A stretch of DNA of 64,000 bases, taken from positions 1 through 64,000 of the forward strand of contig CAYRYR010000001.1 in assembly GCA_964428385.1 (NCBI GenBank), read 5' to 3'. Source of the DNA: JAFGOM01 sp964428385. GTDB taxonomy: Archaea; Halobacteriota; Methanomicrobia; Methanomicrobiales; Methanospirillaceae. Below are positions 55,826 to 64,000 of the stretch, piece after piece. How positions within the stretch are numbered: the first letter of the stretch is position 1; each line of letters opens with the position of its first letter. Both the position numbers and the translations under genes were made by a program. The notes under the pieces were generated by a model. The model was not told the DNA's origin. It searched no databases and worked only from the letters and a program-made list of their open reading frames with translations.

Positions 55826-56355
55826 TTATCCTCATCATTTGTTTCAAATACTGGAAAGCAGAGCATGTATGATTGTGGAACCTGGTCAGGATTGAGAGGT
55901 GTTTCATGCAATGAGACTGATATAGTATGAGCTGATGAGTAATTTTTGGCAGATATTCCGTCATTTATACCATCGGTTCCTGGTATGCGTGCTGCACTCG
56001 TATCCCCTGCAAGAAGAGAACGATTAACCGAAAGTGGAATGGTCAGGCTCCTCTCAGACCCCAAATCCGGTATCAAGAACGTTCCTGACTGGATAATCTC
56101 ATCATCATAATATACCGAGTATTCATATCCCATCTGTTCTTTATGGTGCGAAACGACAGTACATGAATAGTTCAAAAAAACTTCAGGTTCACTACTATCA
56201 GGGAGATTTGTAGTATCTTTTAGATAGAGTTCGGTATACCCATGGTAAAAATAATCGGTAGCGGTTACATATATGATAAGAATTACACAGAGTGATATTC
56301 CGATGAGACAGGCGATGAGTATTGCTGATGTCAGTGCCTGATCATCTGGATCCAT
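55822..56355 (-). CDS. Membrane-anchored extracellular-domain protein, DUF1616-like
   Basis: The 177-residue protein has one N-terminal membrane helix (SAILIACLIGISLCVILIIY) and an outer beta-rich domain (TELYLKDT, EVFLNYSCTVVSHHKEQ, ISVSLHETP). DUF1616 proteins combine four membrane helices with such a domain; here the domain has only one helix and a divergent gene 41 bases away encodes a four-helix protein. It is the first gene of the nine-gene glycan operon and overlaps the next by 4 bases, so a role in surface glycosylation is plausible. Confidence 0.55.
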   Translation of the reverse strand: MDPDDQALTSAILIACLIGISLCVILIIYVTATDYFYHGYTELYLKDTTNLPDSSEPEVFLNYSCTVVSHHKEQMGYEYSVYYDDEIIQSGTFLIPDLGSERSLTIPLSVNRSLLAGDTSAARIPGTDGINDGISAKNYSSAHTISVSLHETPLNPDQVPQSYMLCFPVFETNDEDK

Positions 56356-56396
56356 GTAGGAATCGTTATCCTGACTTCTATATATCTTTGGTTGTT

Positions 56397-56768
56397 ATGA
56401 GAACATATTATCAGACCCGGTATGAGGTGGCAGCAGTCTCGTTAGGAGCGCTGCTCTGTGGTGCTATTATTTTTGGTTCAGGACAGGATGGTTCTCTTCT
56501 CACGGTTTTTGCCGGGTTTTTGCTGTCACTCTTTCTGTGCGGGTATCCCCTGGCCGTCATCTTTATGCGATGGTGCAAAGAACCTCAAATCCTTCCACTG
56601 ATTATTCTCGCTGTTTTCTTTTCAGTGATGGTGAGTATCGGATCCGTTGTGCTGATTCATTACAGTAGTTTTGTCATTACGGCAGTATCGGTTACCATTA
56701 GTCTTGTGATAATTACCATTTTCACATCATGTATTGTTGTTCTTGTAAGCAGGAACCAAAATGAGTGA
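56397..56768 (+). CDS. Four-helix membrane protein, DUF1616 N-terminal-like
   Basis: The 123-residue protein starts at ATG 56397 (MRTYYQTRYEVAAVSLGAL); the open frame from 56322 is not hydrophobic and overlaps the divergent gene. Four membrane helices fill the length, with a FLLSLFLCGYPLAVIF element that resembles the FLPGYAL motif of DUF1616. It is divergent from the membrane-anchored outer-domain gene, with 41 bases between starts, so the two could be co-regulated halves of one functional unit. The function is unknown. Confidence 0.6.
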   Translation: MRTYYQTRYEVAAVSLGALLCGAIIFGSGQDGSLLTVFAGFLLSLFLCGYPLAVIFMRWCKEPQILPLIILAVFFSVMVSIGSVVLIHYSSFVITAVSVTISLVIITIFTSCIVVLVSRNQNE

Positions 56769-56858
56769 ACCAATACAAAATGACCAGGAGAGTCAGTGAT
56801 ACAGAGTGGGAAGGATGACATGATTCATATCGATGAAATCCGGGATTCAGGGTAGCAG

Positions 56859-57890
56859 ATGAGATCGGTAACCATGGTTGTCCACGGCCCTGAAGCATTT
56901 GATAATGGATGGGTTGCAAGGATAACAAACAGTATCGGCCCGGTAGAAATCGTTGTTGCAGGTATCATGGCCCGGACTGCAGCTGAGGAGAGTAAGATTC
57001 CCGTCAGATTCGATTGCCGGATTCCGAGTGTTATCTTCAATGAACTCTCTCTCTCCTCCTCATTTCTGTTAAACTGTGCAAAATCACCTCAATCAGGAGA
57101 ACGGTTTGGATGCCTTGTTGCGAACCGCTGCCATCAATCGCCACTGATACAGGTTGAGTGCAGATCACACGAAATAATTGTCTGGGGAGAGAAGACCAGT
57201 ATTCTTGCAGATTATCTCGCTCGAAAAACCGGTTTTCCGATAACCAGGAAGATACCAACAATGCAGAAAAAAGATACCATCCGGACAATTGGTGGATGTA
57301 TCTTTGGAGAACCGGTATTTGTCAATGGTATCATCATTGGATATGCAACAGCAGAAGAAGTTATACTCTCTGTTGAAGATAACACGCTTAAAGCGGTATC
57401 TGGCATTGATCTTAAGGCACATGGTATCGAAAAATTGCTCAGGTCTGGACTTCCTGTGATATCAGAGGCCTGGTGTAAGAGCGGACGTATCCGTTCATCC
57501 CCTCCTGGATATTGTTTTAGGACTGCCCCTAAAACAGGAAGAATAGTTATTATCGATCATGCTGCAGTGGATCTGTACACCCTACTTACACCTGAAGTTA
57601 CTGGTATTCTTGCGATTGGAGATGATACCACTGCTGTCTGTGGTCATATCGGATTTCACCTGGGTATCCCGGTCTTTGGTATAACAGACGGGGATCGTGA
57701 TGATATTCTCATCTCTGCATATGCACCCGGCTCTGTAATTGTCCATGTTATCGATGGGTCTGATGATGATACCGGCAGGGAACTGGCTTCCTTTGTCCCT
57801 CAGGATTCTGTTTTCTGGGCATCATGGGTTGGCTCTATGGTTCAGTATCTTGGAGAACGGGTAATTATCTCTCTGCAGGTGCCAGAGTGA
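56859..57890 (+). CDS. DUF2117-like archaeal protein
   Basis: The 343-residue soluble protein begins SVTMVVHGPEAFDNGWVARI, with the typical HGPE near the start and repeated short glycine loops (TIRTIGGCIFGEPVFVNGII; GILAIGDDTTAVCGHIGFHL; VPVFGITDGDRDD-type near the end). It has a Rossmann-like alternation of strands and helices, and eight or so scattered cysteines. The family is archaeal and uncharacterised. It overlaps the Nre gene by 4 bases (GTGA), so the two are co-translated; this association could hint at a DNA-repair role. The family assignment is from memory. Confidence 0.65.
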   Translation: MRSVTMVVHGPEAFDNGWVARITNSIGPVEIVVAGIMARTAAEESKIPVRFDCRIPSVIFNELSLSSSFLLNCAKSPQSGERFGCLVANRCHQSPLIQVECRSHEIIVWGEKTSILADYLARKTGFPITRKIPTMQKKDTIRTIGGCIFGEPVFVNGIIIGYATAEEVILSVEDNTLKAVSGIDLKAHGIEKLLRSGLPVISEAWCKSGRIRSSPPGYCFRTAPKTGRIVIIDHAAVDLYTLLTPEVTGILAIGDDTTAVCGHIGFHLGIPVFGITDGDRDDILISAYAPGSVIVHVIDGSDDDTGRELASFVPQDSVFWASWVGSMVQYLGERVIISLQVPE

Positions 57891-59041
57891 ACCGCTGTAT
57901 CAGGTGTAAGGGAAAGGGAGACTGCGGACTTGTAACCTGTCCAGTTATGGCCCGGTTTTATGCACAGGTGAAGAGACGTCCGGTACAGAATATTATGGCT
58001 CCGGCACCTTCCCCCTTCATCGGGAGTCATGGATATCCCCATGTCAGTGCAGGGCCATTGCTCATTGATGACTCTGATTGTCCCCCTGAATGGATACGAC
58101 AGGGCTACTCAATTGATGATATTGTTTCAATACGTGCAGAGACCATACGGGGCATCTCATCAGGAAACCAGTTTCTTGATAAGATACAGGAGGTTGCCCT
58201 CTCATCAGTTCCGATTGATGTTGAGGTGGCATTTGAAAAACCGGTATCGTACGACTTCTCATTTGACGGTACTATAGCACCTGTCGGGATGAGTGGATCT
58301 CTCACCCGCATGTCTGTTATTGAGAATGCAAAGGTTCCACGGCCTATAGATAAAGTGACTTCAGATACTGATGTCCCCGCTATTGATGCAGTCAGGGAAC
58401 TCATCAGGGAAGGTATTGATGTCTATCAGATTATTCCACTCCTCTCAACAGGTCTGCTGGGACAGGGAAAACAAAGAAAAGTTGTTCCTACACGGTGGGC
58501 TATCACAGCGGTTGATGATATGGCAGGGAAAAAGGGTAAAAAAGACCTTATCAATAAATCCTGGATATCATCCATTCAGGTACTGTTTGCAACCGGATTT
58601 AAAAATACAATCTGTTGTATTCTGATACCTGGTCCCTGGGAGTTTGAGATGATAGAGATCTGGGATCGTCAATCACTATGGGCAGGTGATACCATCAGTA
58701 TCTGTGTTGATGGAGAAAAAGAGAAGAAGAGTGGGTATTCACCCATTTCAGGTGCATATTATTCTGCCAGGCTTGCGGTTCTTGAGTATCTGACGGGACT
58801 TGGAAGAACTGCTACGGTTCTTGTTATCCGGTACGTTTCTAATGAATACTGGGCACCACTTGGAACATGGGTTATTCGTGAGATAACGAGGAAGGCTGTT
58901 GCAGGATCCTGCTATGAATGTTCAGATATCCCTGATGCTGTTAAAATTGCTTCCCAGATGCTTGGATTTTCCTGGTGGTATTCTCACAGCAGAATGCTTC
59001 CCCGTATTCAGTCACAACAGACCCTTTCCAGCTTTTTTTAA
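57887..59041 (+). CDS. Nre-family DNA repair protein with PIP box
   Basis: This archaeal Nre protein functions in repair of DNA damage through interaction with PCNA. I place the start at GTG 57887, which overlaps the previous stop (GTGA), giving 384 residues. It begins NRCIRCKGKGDCGLVTCPV, the four-cysteine finger of NreA-type members. The family core includes APSPFIGSHGYPHVSAGPL and DPIDVEVAFEKP-type strands. The last residues QQTLSSFF form a PCNA-interacting box (Qxx-L/I-xxFF). It lies next to, and faces, the DNA ligase gene. The start choice removes 21 residues of non-family sequence. Confidence 0.92.
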   Translation: MNRCIRCKGKGDCGLVTCPVMARFYAQVKRRPVQNIMAPAPSPFIGSHGYPHVSAGPLLIDDSDCPPEWIRQGYSIDDIVSIRAETIRGISSGNQFLDKIQEVALSSVPIDVEVAFEKPVSYDFSFDGTIAPVGMSGSLTRMSVIENAKVPRPIDKVTSDTDVPAIDAVRELIREGIDVYQIIPLLSTGLLGQGKQRKVVPTRWAITAVDDMAGKKGKKDLINKSWISSIQVLFATGFKNTICCILIPGPWEFEMIEIWDRQSLWAGDTISICVDGEKEKKSGYSPISGAYYSARLAVLEYLTGLGRTATVLVIRYVSNEYWAPLGTWVIREITRKAVAGSCYECSDIPDAVKIASQMLGFSWWYSHSRMLPRIQSQQTLSSFF

Positions 59042-59069
59042 GTTAATATGATAACCCCTGGGTTACCTG

Positions 59070-60710
59070 TCACCGGTTTTTATTCTGTTGCATGTATCGG
59101 TCCAGGATGTCAGCACGGGAATTTATCTCATTAATTCCTTTGTCTTCTCTCACCCTGATAAACCGGGGAAACCGAAGAGCATATCCGGTCTCATAGGTAG
59201 GGCTCTCCTGAATCTCGGAATACCCAGTTTCAAATACCAGCCGTGGTTCAAAGACGAGATCTTTTCCAGATGTACTCAGGACGTCACCATTGAGTTCTTG
59301 GTAGAGCCAATGGAGTTGTTCATCAGAGAATCCTGTTGCAACGCGGCTAACTGGCAGGAATTTTCCATCTTCATAACATGCAAGGAGAAACGATCCATAG
59401 AGATGTGCACGTTTTCCCTCCCCCCACTGTGCACCTGTCACCACGAGATCAAGGGTGTCAACTTCTGGTTTTATCTTAATCCAGTCTTTTCCTCTTACAC
59501 CTGGTGTATACGATGCTGCCGGATTTTTGATCATGATGCCTTCATGCCCTGCATCGAGAGCTTCATGGTAAAACAATTCGATTGTATCTTTCCTTTCACT
59601 TGTTATCTGCGGGGTGATAAATTTAGAAAGCGTATTCTCTAGTTTCTGCCTCCTGTCTCTGAATGAAAGATCAATGAGTGTTAATCCATCAAGATACAGG
59701 ATATCAAAAACAAATGGCACAAGTTCAATTTCATCGCTCATAGCTGCGATATTGTGCTTACGTCTAAATCGCTTCAGCACGTTTTGAAAGGGCAAAAGAA
59801 TGCCATTCTTCACAGCAACAATCTCTCCGTCAAGAATGATATCATGACCATTAGTTGCATCGTTTAGCATAGAAACGATATCAGGCAGAGCCTCGGTAAC
59901 ATCTTCAAGTTTCCGCGAATATATCCGGCTTTCTTCTCCGTTTGTGTGGAACTGAAACCGTGCTCCGTCATACTTGTTCTCAACAGAAATTTCAGAAAAA
60001 TCTGTCAGTGCTCCACTGATAGAACCCTGTTTTGCAAGCATCATCCGAACCGGACGAAAGAGAACAATGGTGAGATCAATAAGATTTACTTCACCTGATT
60101 CTGCAAGAACAGCTATTTTTCCGATATCATTAGTAACCTGTATTCCGTGATCAATTACGTCTGGATCAATCCCGGTTGAACTGGCAATCGCGTCCCTGAG
60201 GTTTCCTTCTCCGATACCAATGCGCATATCCTCAAGAAGAATGCCGGCAATATATCTTCCCTCATTAGGCGATGCATCAGAAAGGAGCTTGATGATGATA
60301 CGAGTCTTATCTCTTTGAGATCGTGCCCCTCCACTTCCTGCTATATCAAGAAGGGCTGTATATACGTCCTGCAAGGTAAGTTCTGTCTGAAAAAAAGACA
60401 TCTGCTCCTTCTCTGCCATCAGGTGTTCGACTGCTGAGCCAACATCTCCTGTTCTGTTGATCTCCTCAATAACGTCTTCTTTCTTCTTCCCAGTAACATA
60501 GGCGATTGCATCATAGAGTAGGTTTGGTCCGATTCCCAGTTTTTGAGAACTCCAGTCTGGAAACGGGCGGCCACGGATGAGTTGTACAAAGATTGGCAGA
60601 TCGTCTATATTGCAGGTAGATAACGCCTCACTCAATAGGGAAATCCGGTCAAGTCTTCCTTTAGTAGCCTCAAGATCCTGACAGATTTCAGCAAATATTT
60701 TAAATTTCAT
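59070..60710 (-). CDS. lig: ATP-dependent DNA ligase
   Basis: This replicative/repair ligase seals nicks using ATP. The 546 residues contain an N-terminal DNA-binding domain, the adenylation site ENKYDGARFQFH with catalytic lysine near residue 245, motif III near SRKLEDVTEALPDI, motif IV with LDGEIVA, motif V near EGIMIKNPAASY, and the C-terminal OB domain ending RVREDKGINEINSR. It is full length, as in other archaea. It begins 13 bases after the MBL-fold hydrolase gene, so the two are co-transcribed. Confidence 0.97.
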   Translation of the reverse strand: MKFKIFAEICQDLEATKGRLDRISLLSEALSTCNIDDLPIFVQLIRGRPFPDWSSQKLGIGPNLLYDAIAYVTGKKKEDVIEEINRTGDVGSAVEHLMAEKEQMSFFQTELTLQDVYTALLDIAGSGGARSQRDKTRIIIKLLSDASPNEGRYIAGILLEDMRIGIGEGNLRDAIASSTGIDPDVIDHGIQVTNDIGKIAVLAESGEVNLIDLTIVLFRPVRMMLAKQGSISGALTDFSEISVENKYDGARFQFHTNGEESRIYSRKLEDVTEALPDIVSMLNDATNGHDIILDGEIVAVKNGILLPFQNVLKRFRRKHNIAAMSDEIELVPFVFDILYLDGLTLIDLSFRDRRQKLENTLSKFITPQITSERKDTIELFYHEALDAGHEGIMIKNPAASYTPGVRGKDWIKIKPEVDTLDLVVTGAQWGEGKRAHLYGSFLLACYEDGKFLPVSRVATGFSDEQLHWLYQELNGDVLSTSGKDLVFEPRLVFETGYSEIQESPTYETGYALRFPRFIRVREDKGINEINSRADILDRYMQQNKNR

Positions 60711-60723
60711 GTATCAGTTACGG

Positions 60724-61581
60724 TTACAGTTCTATTGATCTGCACCAGCATTCGTCATCATGACGTCTCGGGATATCTCCCCTTTTTTTAGTGTAACTCG
60801 GTTTGGTAGTGGCATCAACACTTGATGCGACAAATATCTCAATGTCATCAGCACTGAGACCGAGTCCTTCATATGAACCGGTTGCAACGATGTGAGGTTC
60901 ATTATTTACTTCGCTTAAGTGAGAGAGAATTGCACAGTGAATATCGCTCCCAATAGTTTTCAAAACCTGTATTGTGTCTTTGTTTGAGAGATGTCCCCGG
61001 TTTGACGCAATGCGGCGTTTCAGTGCAGCTGGATATGGGCCGTCCCTAAGCATATCCGGACAGTGATTTGACTCAATGATGAGACCATCAGCATGGGAGA
61101 ATATTTCAAGCATTCTATCCGTTACAATACCGGTATCAGAGCAGCAACAGAGTGTGGTTGAGCCTTCCCTGATGACAAATCCACACGGTTCACTTGCATC
61201 GTGTGATACCGGGAAAGGTTCAATCACAAAATCATTGATAGAAAAGGGTTCATACTTTTTGCAGGCTGTTAATGGAGGTGTCTTTGCTCCACCCCGTATC
61301 TTTTTAAACGCTGCAAGAGTCCCTGTGGTTCCCCATATGGGGATCTTTAACGTATTACCTACTGCAGCTGCACCCCTGATATGATCACCATGTTCATGGG
61401 TTAATAGAATTCCACAGATAAGATCAGGGGCACCACCACTGGTACGTATCCTCCCTCCGGTTCCTTTGGTCCCTATGATATCACGCCCGCTGATCCCGGC
61501 ATCAAGCAGAAGGGCAGAATTATTTCCTTCAATATATAGTGCATTCCCCTTGCTCCCACTGGCAAGGACAGAAATTTTCAT
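60724..61581 (-). CDS. MBL-fold metallo-hydrolase (YycJ-like)
   Basis: The 285-residue protein starts at the ATG giving MKISVLASGSKGNALYIEG; the open frame reaches 61617 but the extra residues are not family-like. The metal-binding motif LTHEHGDHIRGA is near residues 59-70, with SHDASEPCGF, CCSDTGIVTDRML and ESNHCPDML further on. It resembles the YycJ/WalJ group, some of which are exonucleases. Its operon with DNA ligase suggests a nucleic-acid substrate. The substrate cannot be read from the sequence. Confidence 0.9.
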   Translation of the reverse strand: MKISVLASGSKGNALYIEGNNSALLLDAGISGRDIIGTKGTGGRIRTSGGAPDLICGILLTHEHGDHIRGAAAVGNTLKIPIWGTTGTLAAFKKIRGGAKTPPLTACKKYEPFSINDFVIEPFPVSHDASEPCGFVIREGSTTLCCCSDTGIVTDRMLEIFSHADGLIIESNHCPDMLRDGPYPAALKRRIASNRGHLSNKDTIQVLKTIGSDIHCAILSHLSEVNNEPHIVATGSYEGLGLSADDIEIFVASSVDATTKPSYTKKRGDIPRRHDDECWCRSIEL

Positions 61582-62048
61582 ACTTAATATGTATGATGCC
61601 ATGTGATAAATGAACAATATATTCCATGACCCATACCGGTTTTCTGGTGGACAAAAAACAGAAAATATTGTATCTGTAGAAAAAATTCGGAATTATTATA
61701 CTCATTCATAAGATGTACCCACTAGATTGTCTTGTAAGGTATCACCTGGTTATCTGGATACGATCATAATATGGATCATATGCTGTATCTGGTTCTGAAT
61801 TATTTCTGACTATAAATGAAAGGCAAGGATACGTCCTGATAAATTATAATGTGTGTATTCATTACTGGTGAAAATTCTCATTTTTTTGCCTTATTCAGAT
61901 ATTATAGGCCATATTTAGGGAATGAAAAGAAACTATAGGTACATCAGAAACTATTGAGATATAGGAAAAGCTAATCATCACTAGTGATTATAGTGGATAT
62001 GAGTATATTACTCAATGTCTGATGTTTATATTGGTGAGATTGAGTCAT
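61582..62048. other. Intergenic region with palindrome before pstS
   Basis: There is no gene. A perfect 12-base palindrome ATCACTAGTGAT lies at 61977-61988, about 60 bases before the pstS start. TATA-like GTTTATATTGG follows near 62025, with GGTGAG further down. The palindrome could be an operator for phosphate control. Confidence 0.45.
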
Positions 62049-62921
62049 ATGAAAAGATATGTGAGAGTATCCAGCATTGCTGGATTGTTAGTAGTAGTTC
62101 TTATTGCAGTATTTCTTTGTGGCTGTACGGGAACATCGGGTCAGGATGATATTGTCCCTGCTATTTCAACCGGTACAATTGAAAGTCTGACAATATCAGG
62201 CTCTACAACCGTGCTTCCGGTTGCTGCAAATGCTGCTGAAGCATTTATGGATATGCATCCGAATGCTGATATCCAGGTAAGTGCTGGTGGATCAAGTGTC
62301 GGTGTCCTTGCAGTCGGGGAAGGGACAGCAGATATTGGAATGGCGTCACGTGATCTCAAAGAGGTTGAGATACAAAAGTATCAGGATCTTGTCCCTCATG
62401 AGATTGCACGAGATGGAATTGCATTAATTGTTCACCCTTCAAATCTGCTAAGTTCTTTAACAATAGGTCAGATAAAAGCAATTTATCGTGGTAATGTTAC
62501 GAACTGGAAGGATATTGGTGGTGAAGATGCAGAGATAGTTGTTATCGGTCGTGACAGTGCATCTGGAACACGAGAATTTTTCCATGAATATGTAATGAAC
62601 AAAGAAGATTTTGTGCAGACACAGCTTGAGAAGAATTCTAATGGAGCAGTCAAATCCACGGTTGCACAGACACCTGGCAGTATCGGATATGTGGGGCTTG
62701 GATACATTGATCAATCGGTAAAATCGATATCAATAGATAACGGAACAAGTACTATTGATCCAACGGTAGAGAATGTGCTATCAGGAGAGTATCCGATATC
62801 CCGCTCTCTTTATATGATTACCAGAGGCGAGCCAACTGGCCTTGCTGCAGACTTTCTGCTCTTTATCATGAGTTCGGATGGGCAGAAAATGGTATCAGAT
62901 GAAGGTTTTGTTCCGGCCTGA
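62049..62921 (+). CDS. pstS: Phosphate-binding lipoprotein (PstS)
   Basis: This is the substrate-binding component of a phosphate ABC importer. The 290 residues start at the ATG giving MKRYVRVSSIAGLLV, with signal peptide and lipobox FLCGC. The phosphate site shows SGSTTVLPVA, GGSSVGVLAVGEGTADIGMA, and GRDSASGTREFF. It is full length. No pstC, pstA, pstB or phoU gene follows; the next gene is a minus-strand radical SAM enzyme. It may act with transporter genes elsewhere or as a phosphate sensor. The upstream palindrome could allow phosphate control. Confidence 0.94.
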   Translation: MKRYVRVSSIAGLLVVVLIAVFLCGCTGTSGQDDIVPAISTGTIESLTISGSTTVLPVAANAAEAFMDMHPNADIQVSAGGSSVGVLAVGEGTADIGMASRDLKEVEIQKYQDLVPHEIARDGIALIVHPSNLLSSLTIGQIKAIYRGNVTNWKDIGGEDAEIVVIGRDSASGTREFFHEYVMNKEDFVQTQLEKNSNGAVKSTVAQTPGSIGYVGLGYIDQSVKSISIDNGTSTIDPTVENVLSGEYPISRSLYMITRGEPTGLAADFLLFIMSSDGQKMVSDEGFVPA

Positions 62922-62942
62922 AAAAACGAATTACACCCTTTT

Positions 62943-64000
62943 TTATGGTATTATTTCACAGCCATTGAAACGCTCATACATGAATGCATCAGAATCCAAA
63001 CTTTCTTCTTCAATCAATTTATTGATCCGGAAAAGGATGCCCTGTAGAATGGATATATACGATCTGACAGTAAAACAGATCTCTTCCATACCTTCTATGG
63101 GCCATGGGTTCATAACTGCAGAATACAGGCACCGGCCCCCACAGATGGGAAAGATATCACACGTGTGACATCTTTCTGAAGGAATAACAACAGTTGGGAT
63201 GTCAGGTGGACTGGTATCCCTGATATGACCCAGATAGTAATCCTGTATGCCAAGCATAATAGGGCACGGGATGATGGTACCATCTGTCTGTATTGTATAA
63301 TTTGAGTGTCCGGAACCACAGCGCAGAAGTGAATCCTCTTCTGTTATGAGATCCCGGATAATACCGATAAAAGGATACCAGTGTGGAACTATCTTTTCCT
63401 GTTCTATTGTTCTGATCCATACATCTGCAAGTGCTTGTAAACCCGGGATATATTTGGTTACAGCCCAGGATCCAAACGAACGAAGATGGTAATCATTCCA
63501 GAAACCCGCATCAATCTGCCAGTGAATCGAGTGAAACGAATGCCCGTTATTTGAAGCGAGATGAGTAACTGCATCATAGATATCAGTCTCTTCTGTAACC
63601 GTAATGCGTGCAATCAGTTCACCCTGAAATCCATTGGCAAGAATAGTCTGGAGATTCTCAATAATTTTGCTATATGTTCCACGACCACGATTATAATCAG
63701 TTATCTCTTTATTTCCGTCTATTGAGACAAGAATGGTGCTAAATCTGTTAATAATATCTGATGGAAATTGATGAAGAAGAATCCCGTTTGTCTGAATCAT
63801 CCATTTTTTAGCAGGAATTGTCTGCATTACCTGGGTTATGAATTCAGGTCTCATTGTTGGTTCACCTCCAATAAATGTTATTACCGCGTTTGGATCTCCT
63901 GAAAAAAAACGATAGAGATCGGTGAGAGAATAGGTGACATCAGTGGGAATATCTTTGATACTAAGTTCTGGTCTTTCTATCGCTGGAACCTGAAAAATCC
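62943..64000 (-). CDS. Radical SAM/SPASM peptide-modifying-type enzyme, 5' partial
   Basis: The frame is open to the window edge, so the N-terminus with the CxxxCxxC motif lies beyond 64000. What is here starts in the second half of the radical SAM barrel (AVITFIGGEPTMRPEF, the GGEP SAM-binding motif) and includes FSTILVSIDGNKEITDYNR. The C-terminal SPASM domain has cysteines in LLRCGSGHSNY, IIPCPIM, and RCHTCDIFPICGGRCLY, which bind auxiliary Fe-S clusters. This layout is typical of RiPP- or peptide-modifying enzymes; from memory it resembles a methanogen group (TIGR04083, Mhun_1560 family). No precursor gene is visible in the window. It is convergent with pstS. Confidence 0.85.
   Translation of the reverse strand, partial: IFQVPAIERPELSIKDIPTDVTYSLTDLYRFFSGDPNAVITFIGGEPTMRPEFITQVMQTIPAKKWMIQTNGILLHQFPSDIINRFSTILVSIDGNKEITDYNRGRGTYSKIIENLQTILANGFQGELIARITVTEETDIYDAVTHLASNNGHSFHSIHWQIDAGFWNDYHLRSFGSWAVTKYIPGLQALADVWIRTIEQEKIVPHWYPFIGIIRDLITEEDSLLRCGSGHSNYTIQTDGTIIPCPIMLGIQDYYLGHIRDTSPPDIPTVVIPSERCHTCDIFPICGGRCLYSAVMNPWPIEGMEEICFTVRSYISILQGILFRINKLIEEESLDSDAFMYERFNGCEIIP

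Noticed and set aside
1..64000. CRISPR array or intact insertion sequence
   Set aside because: No regularly spaced short repeats and no transposase frame or terminal inverted repeats flanking a gene were seen.

Overview
The window looks like chromosomal DNA of a methanogenic archaeon of the order Methanomicrobiales, most likely Methanospirillum or a close relative. The evidence is archaeal EF-2, S7 and S12; a probable methanogenesis-marker DDTD protein; an Nre-type repair protein with a PCNA-binding tail; class I HMG-CoA reductase for isoprenoid lipids; FdhD for formate dehydrogenase; CARDB and PEGA surface proteins; AT-rich TATA-like promoters; and a tRNA-Phe without an encoded CCA. All identities come from reading the sequence. 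No database search was run.

Layout. 1-11 kb: surface or secreted proteins (beta-helix/CARDB, CARDB/PEGA, FKBP lipoprotein) around an ACT / homoserine dehydrogenase / DDTD-protein operon and a Usp-permease pair. 11-17 kb: a DUF155-like membrane protein and a SNF2 ATPase plus SWIM-finger pair. 17-20.5 kb: a degraded patch with an adenine methyltransferase, a probable truncated restriction enzyme, a nitroreductase and a broken RecG-like (COG2865) ATPase gene. 20.5-24.3 kb: purL-purQ. 24.3-27.7 kb: a gene-poor accessory patch with a RelB/RelE-type module whose toxin has an in-frame stop, about 170-bp direct repeats on both sides of the module, and several proteins of 38-87 residues, ending at tRNA-Phe. 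27.8-32.9 kb: DHH phosphoesterase, metG, a HEAT protein and a secreted protein. 33-36.4 kb: rps12-rps7-fusA. 37-46.4 kb: flavin-binding protein, HTH/PAS sensor, fdhD, a COG2522-type regulator, a six-PEGA surface protein, a small secreted protein followed by two tandem paralogues, hmgA, and an internally duplicated protein of unknown function.

46.4-56.4 kb is one nine-gene minus-strand operon for surface glycan synthesis. It contains a polyprenyl-phosphate sugar-1-phosphate transferase, an N-acetyl-sugar amidotransferase with its own HisH and HisF homologues (an acetamidino-sugar trio), a DUF354 glycosyltransferase, an NDP-sugar dehydrogenase and two large multi-spanning proteins. 56.4-61.6 kb holds a DUF1616-like membrane protein, a DUF2117-like protein translationally coupled to Nre, and an MBL hydrolase with ATP-dependent DNA ligase. 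The window ends with a lone pstS and a radical SAM/SPASM gene cut by the right edge.

The best leads are the repeat-flanked TA module with a broken toxin beside a tRNA, the acetamidino-sugar operon, the tandem paralogues at 43-44 kb, the FdhD without its cysteine motif, and the helix-turn-helix extension on the DDTD protein that is coupled to amino-acid biosynthesis genes.
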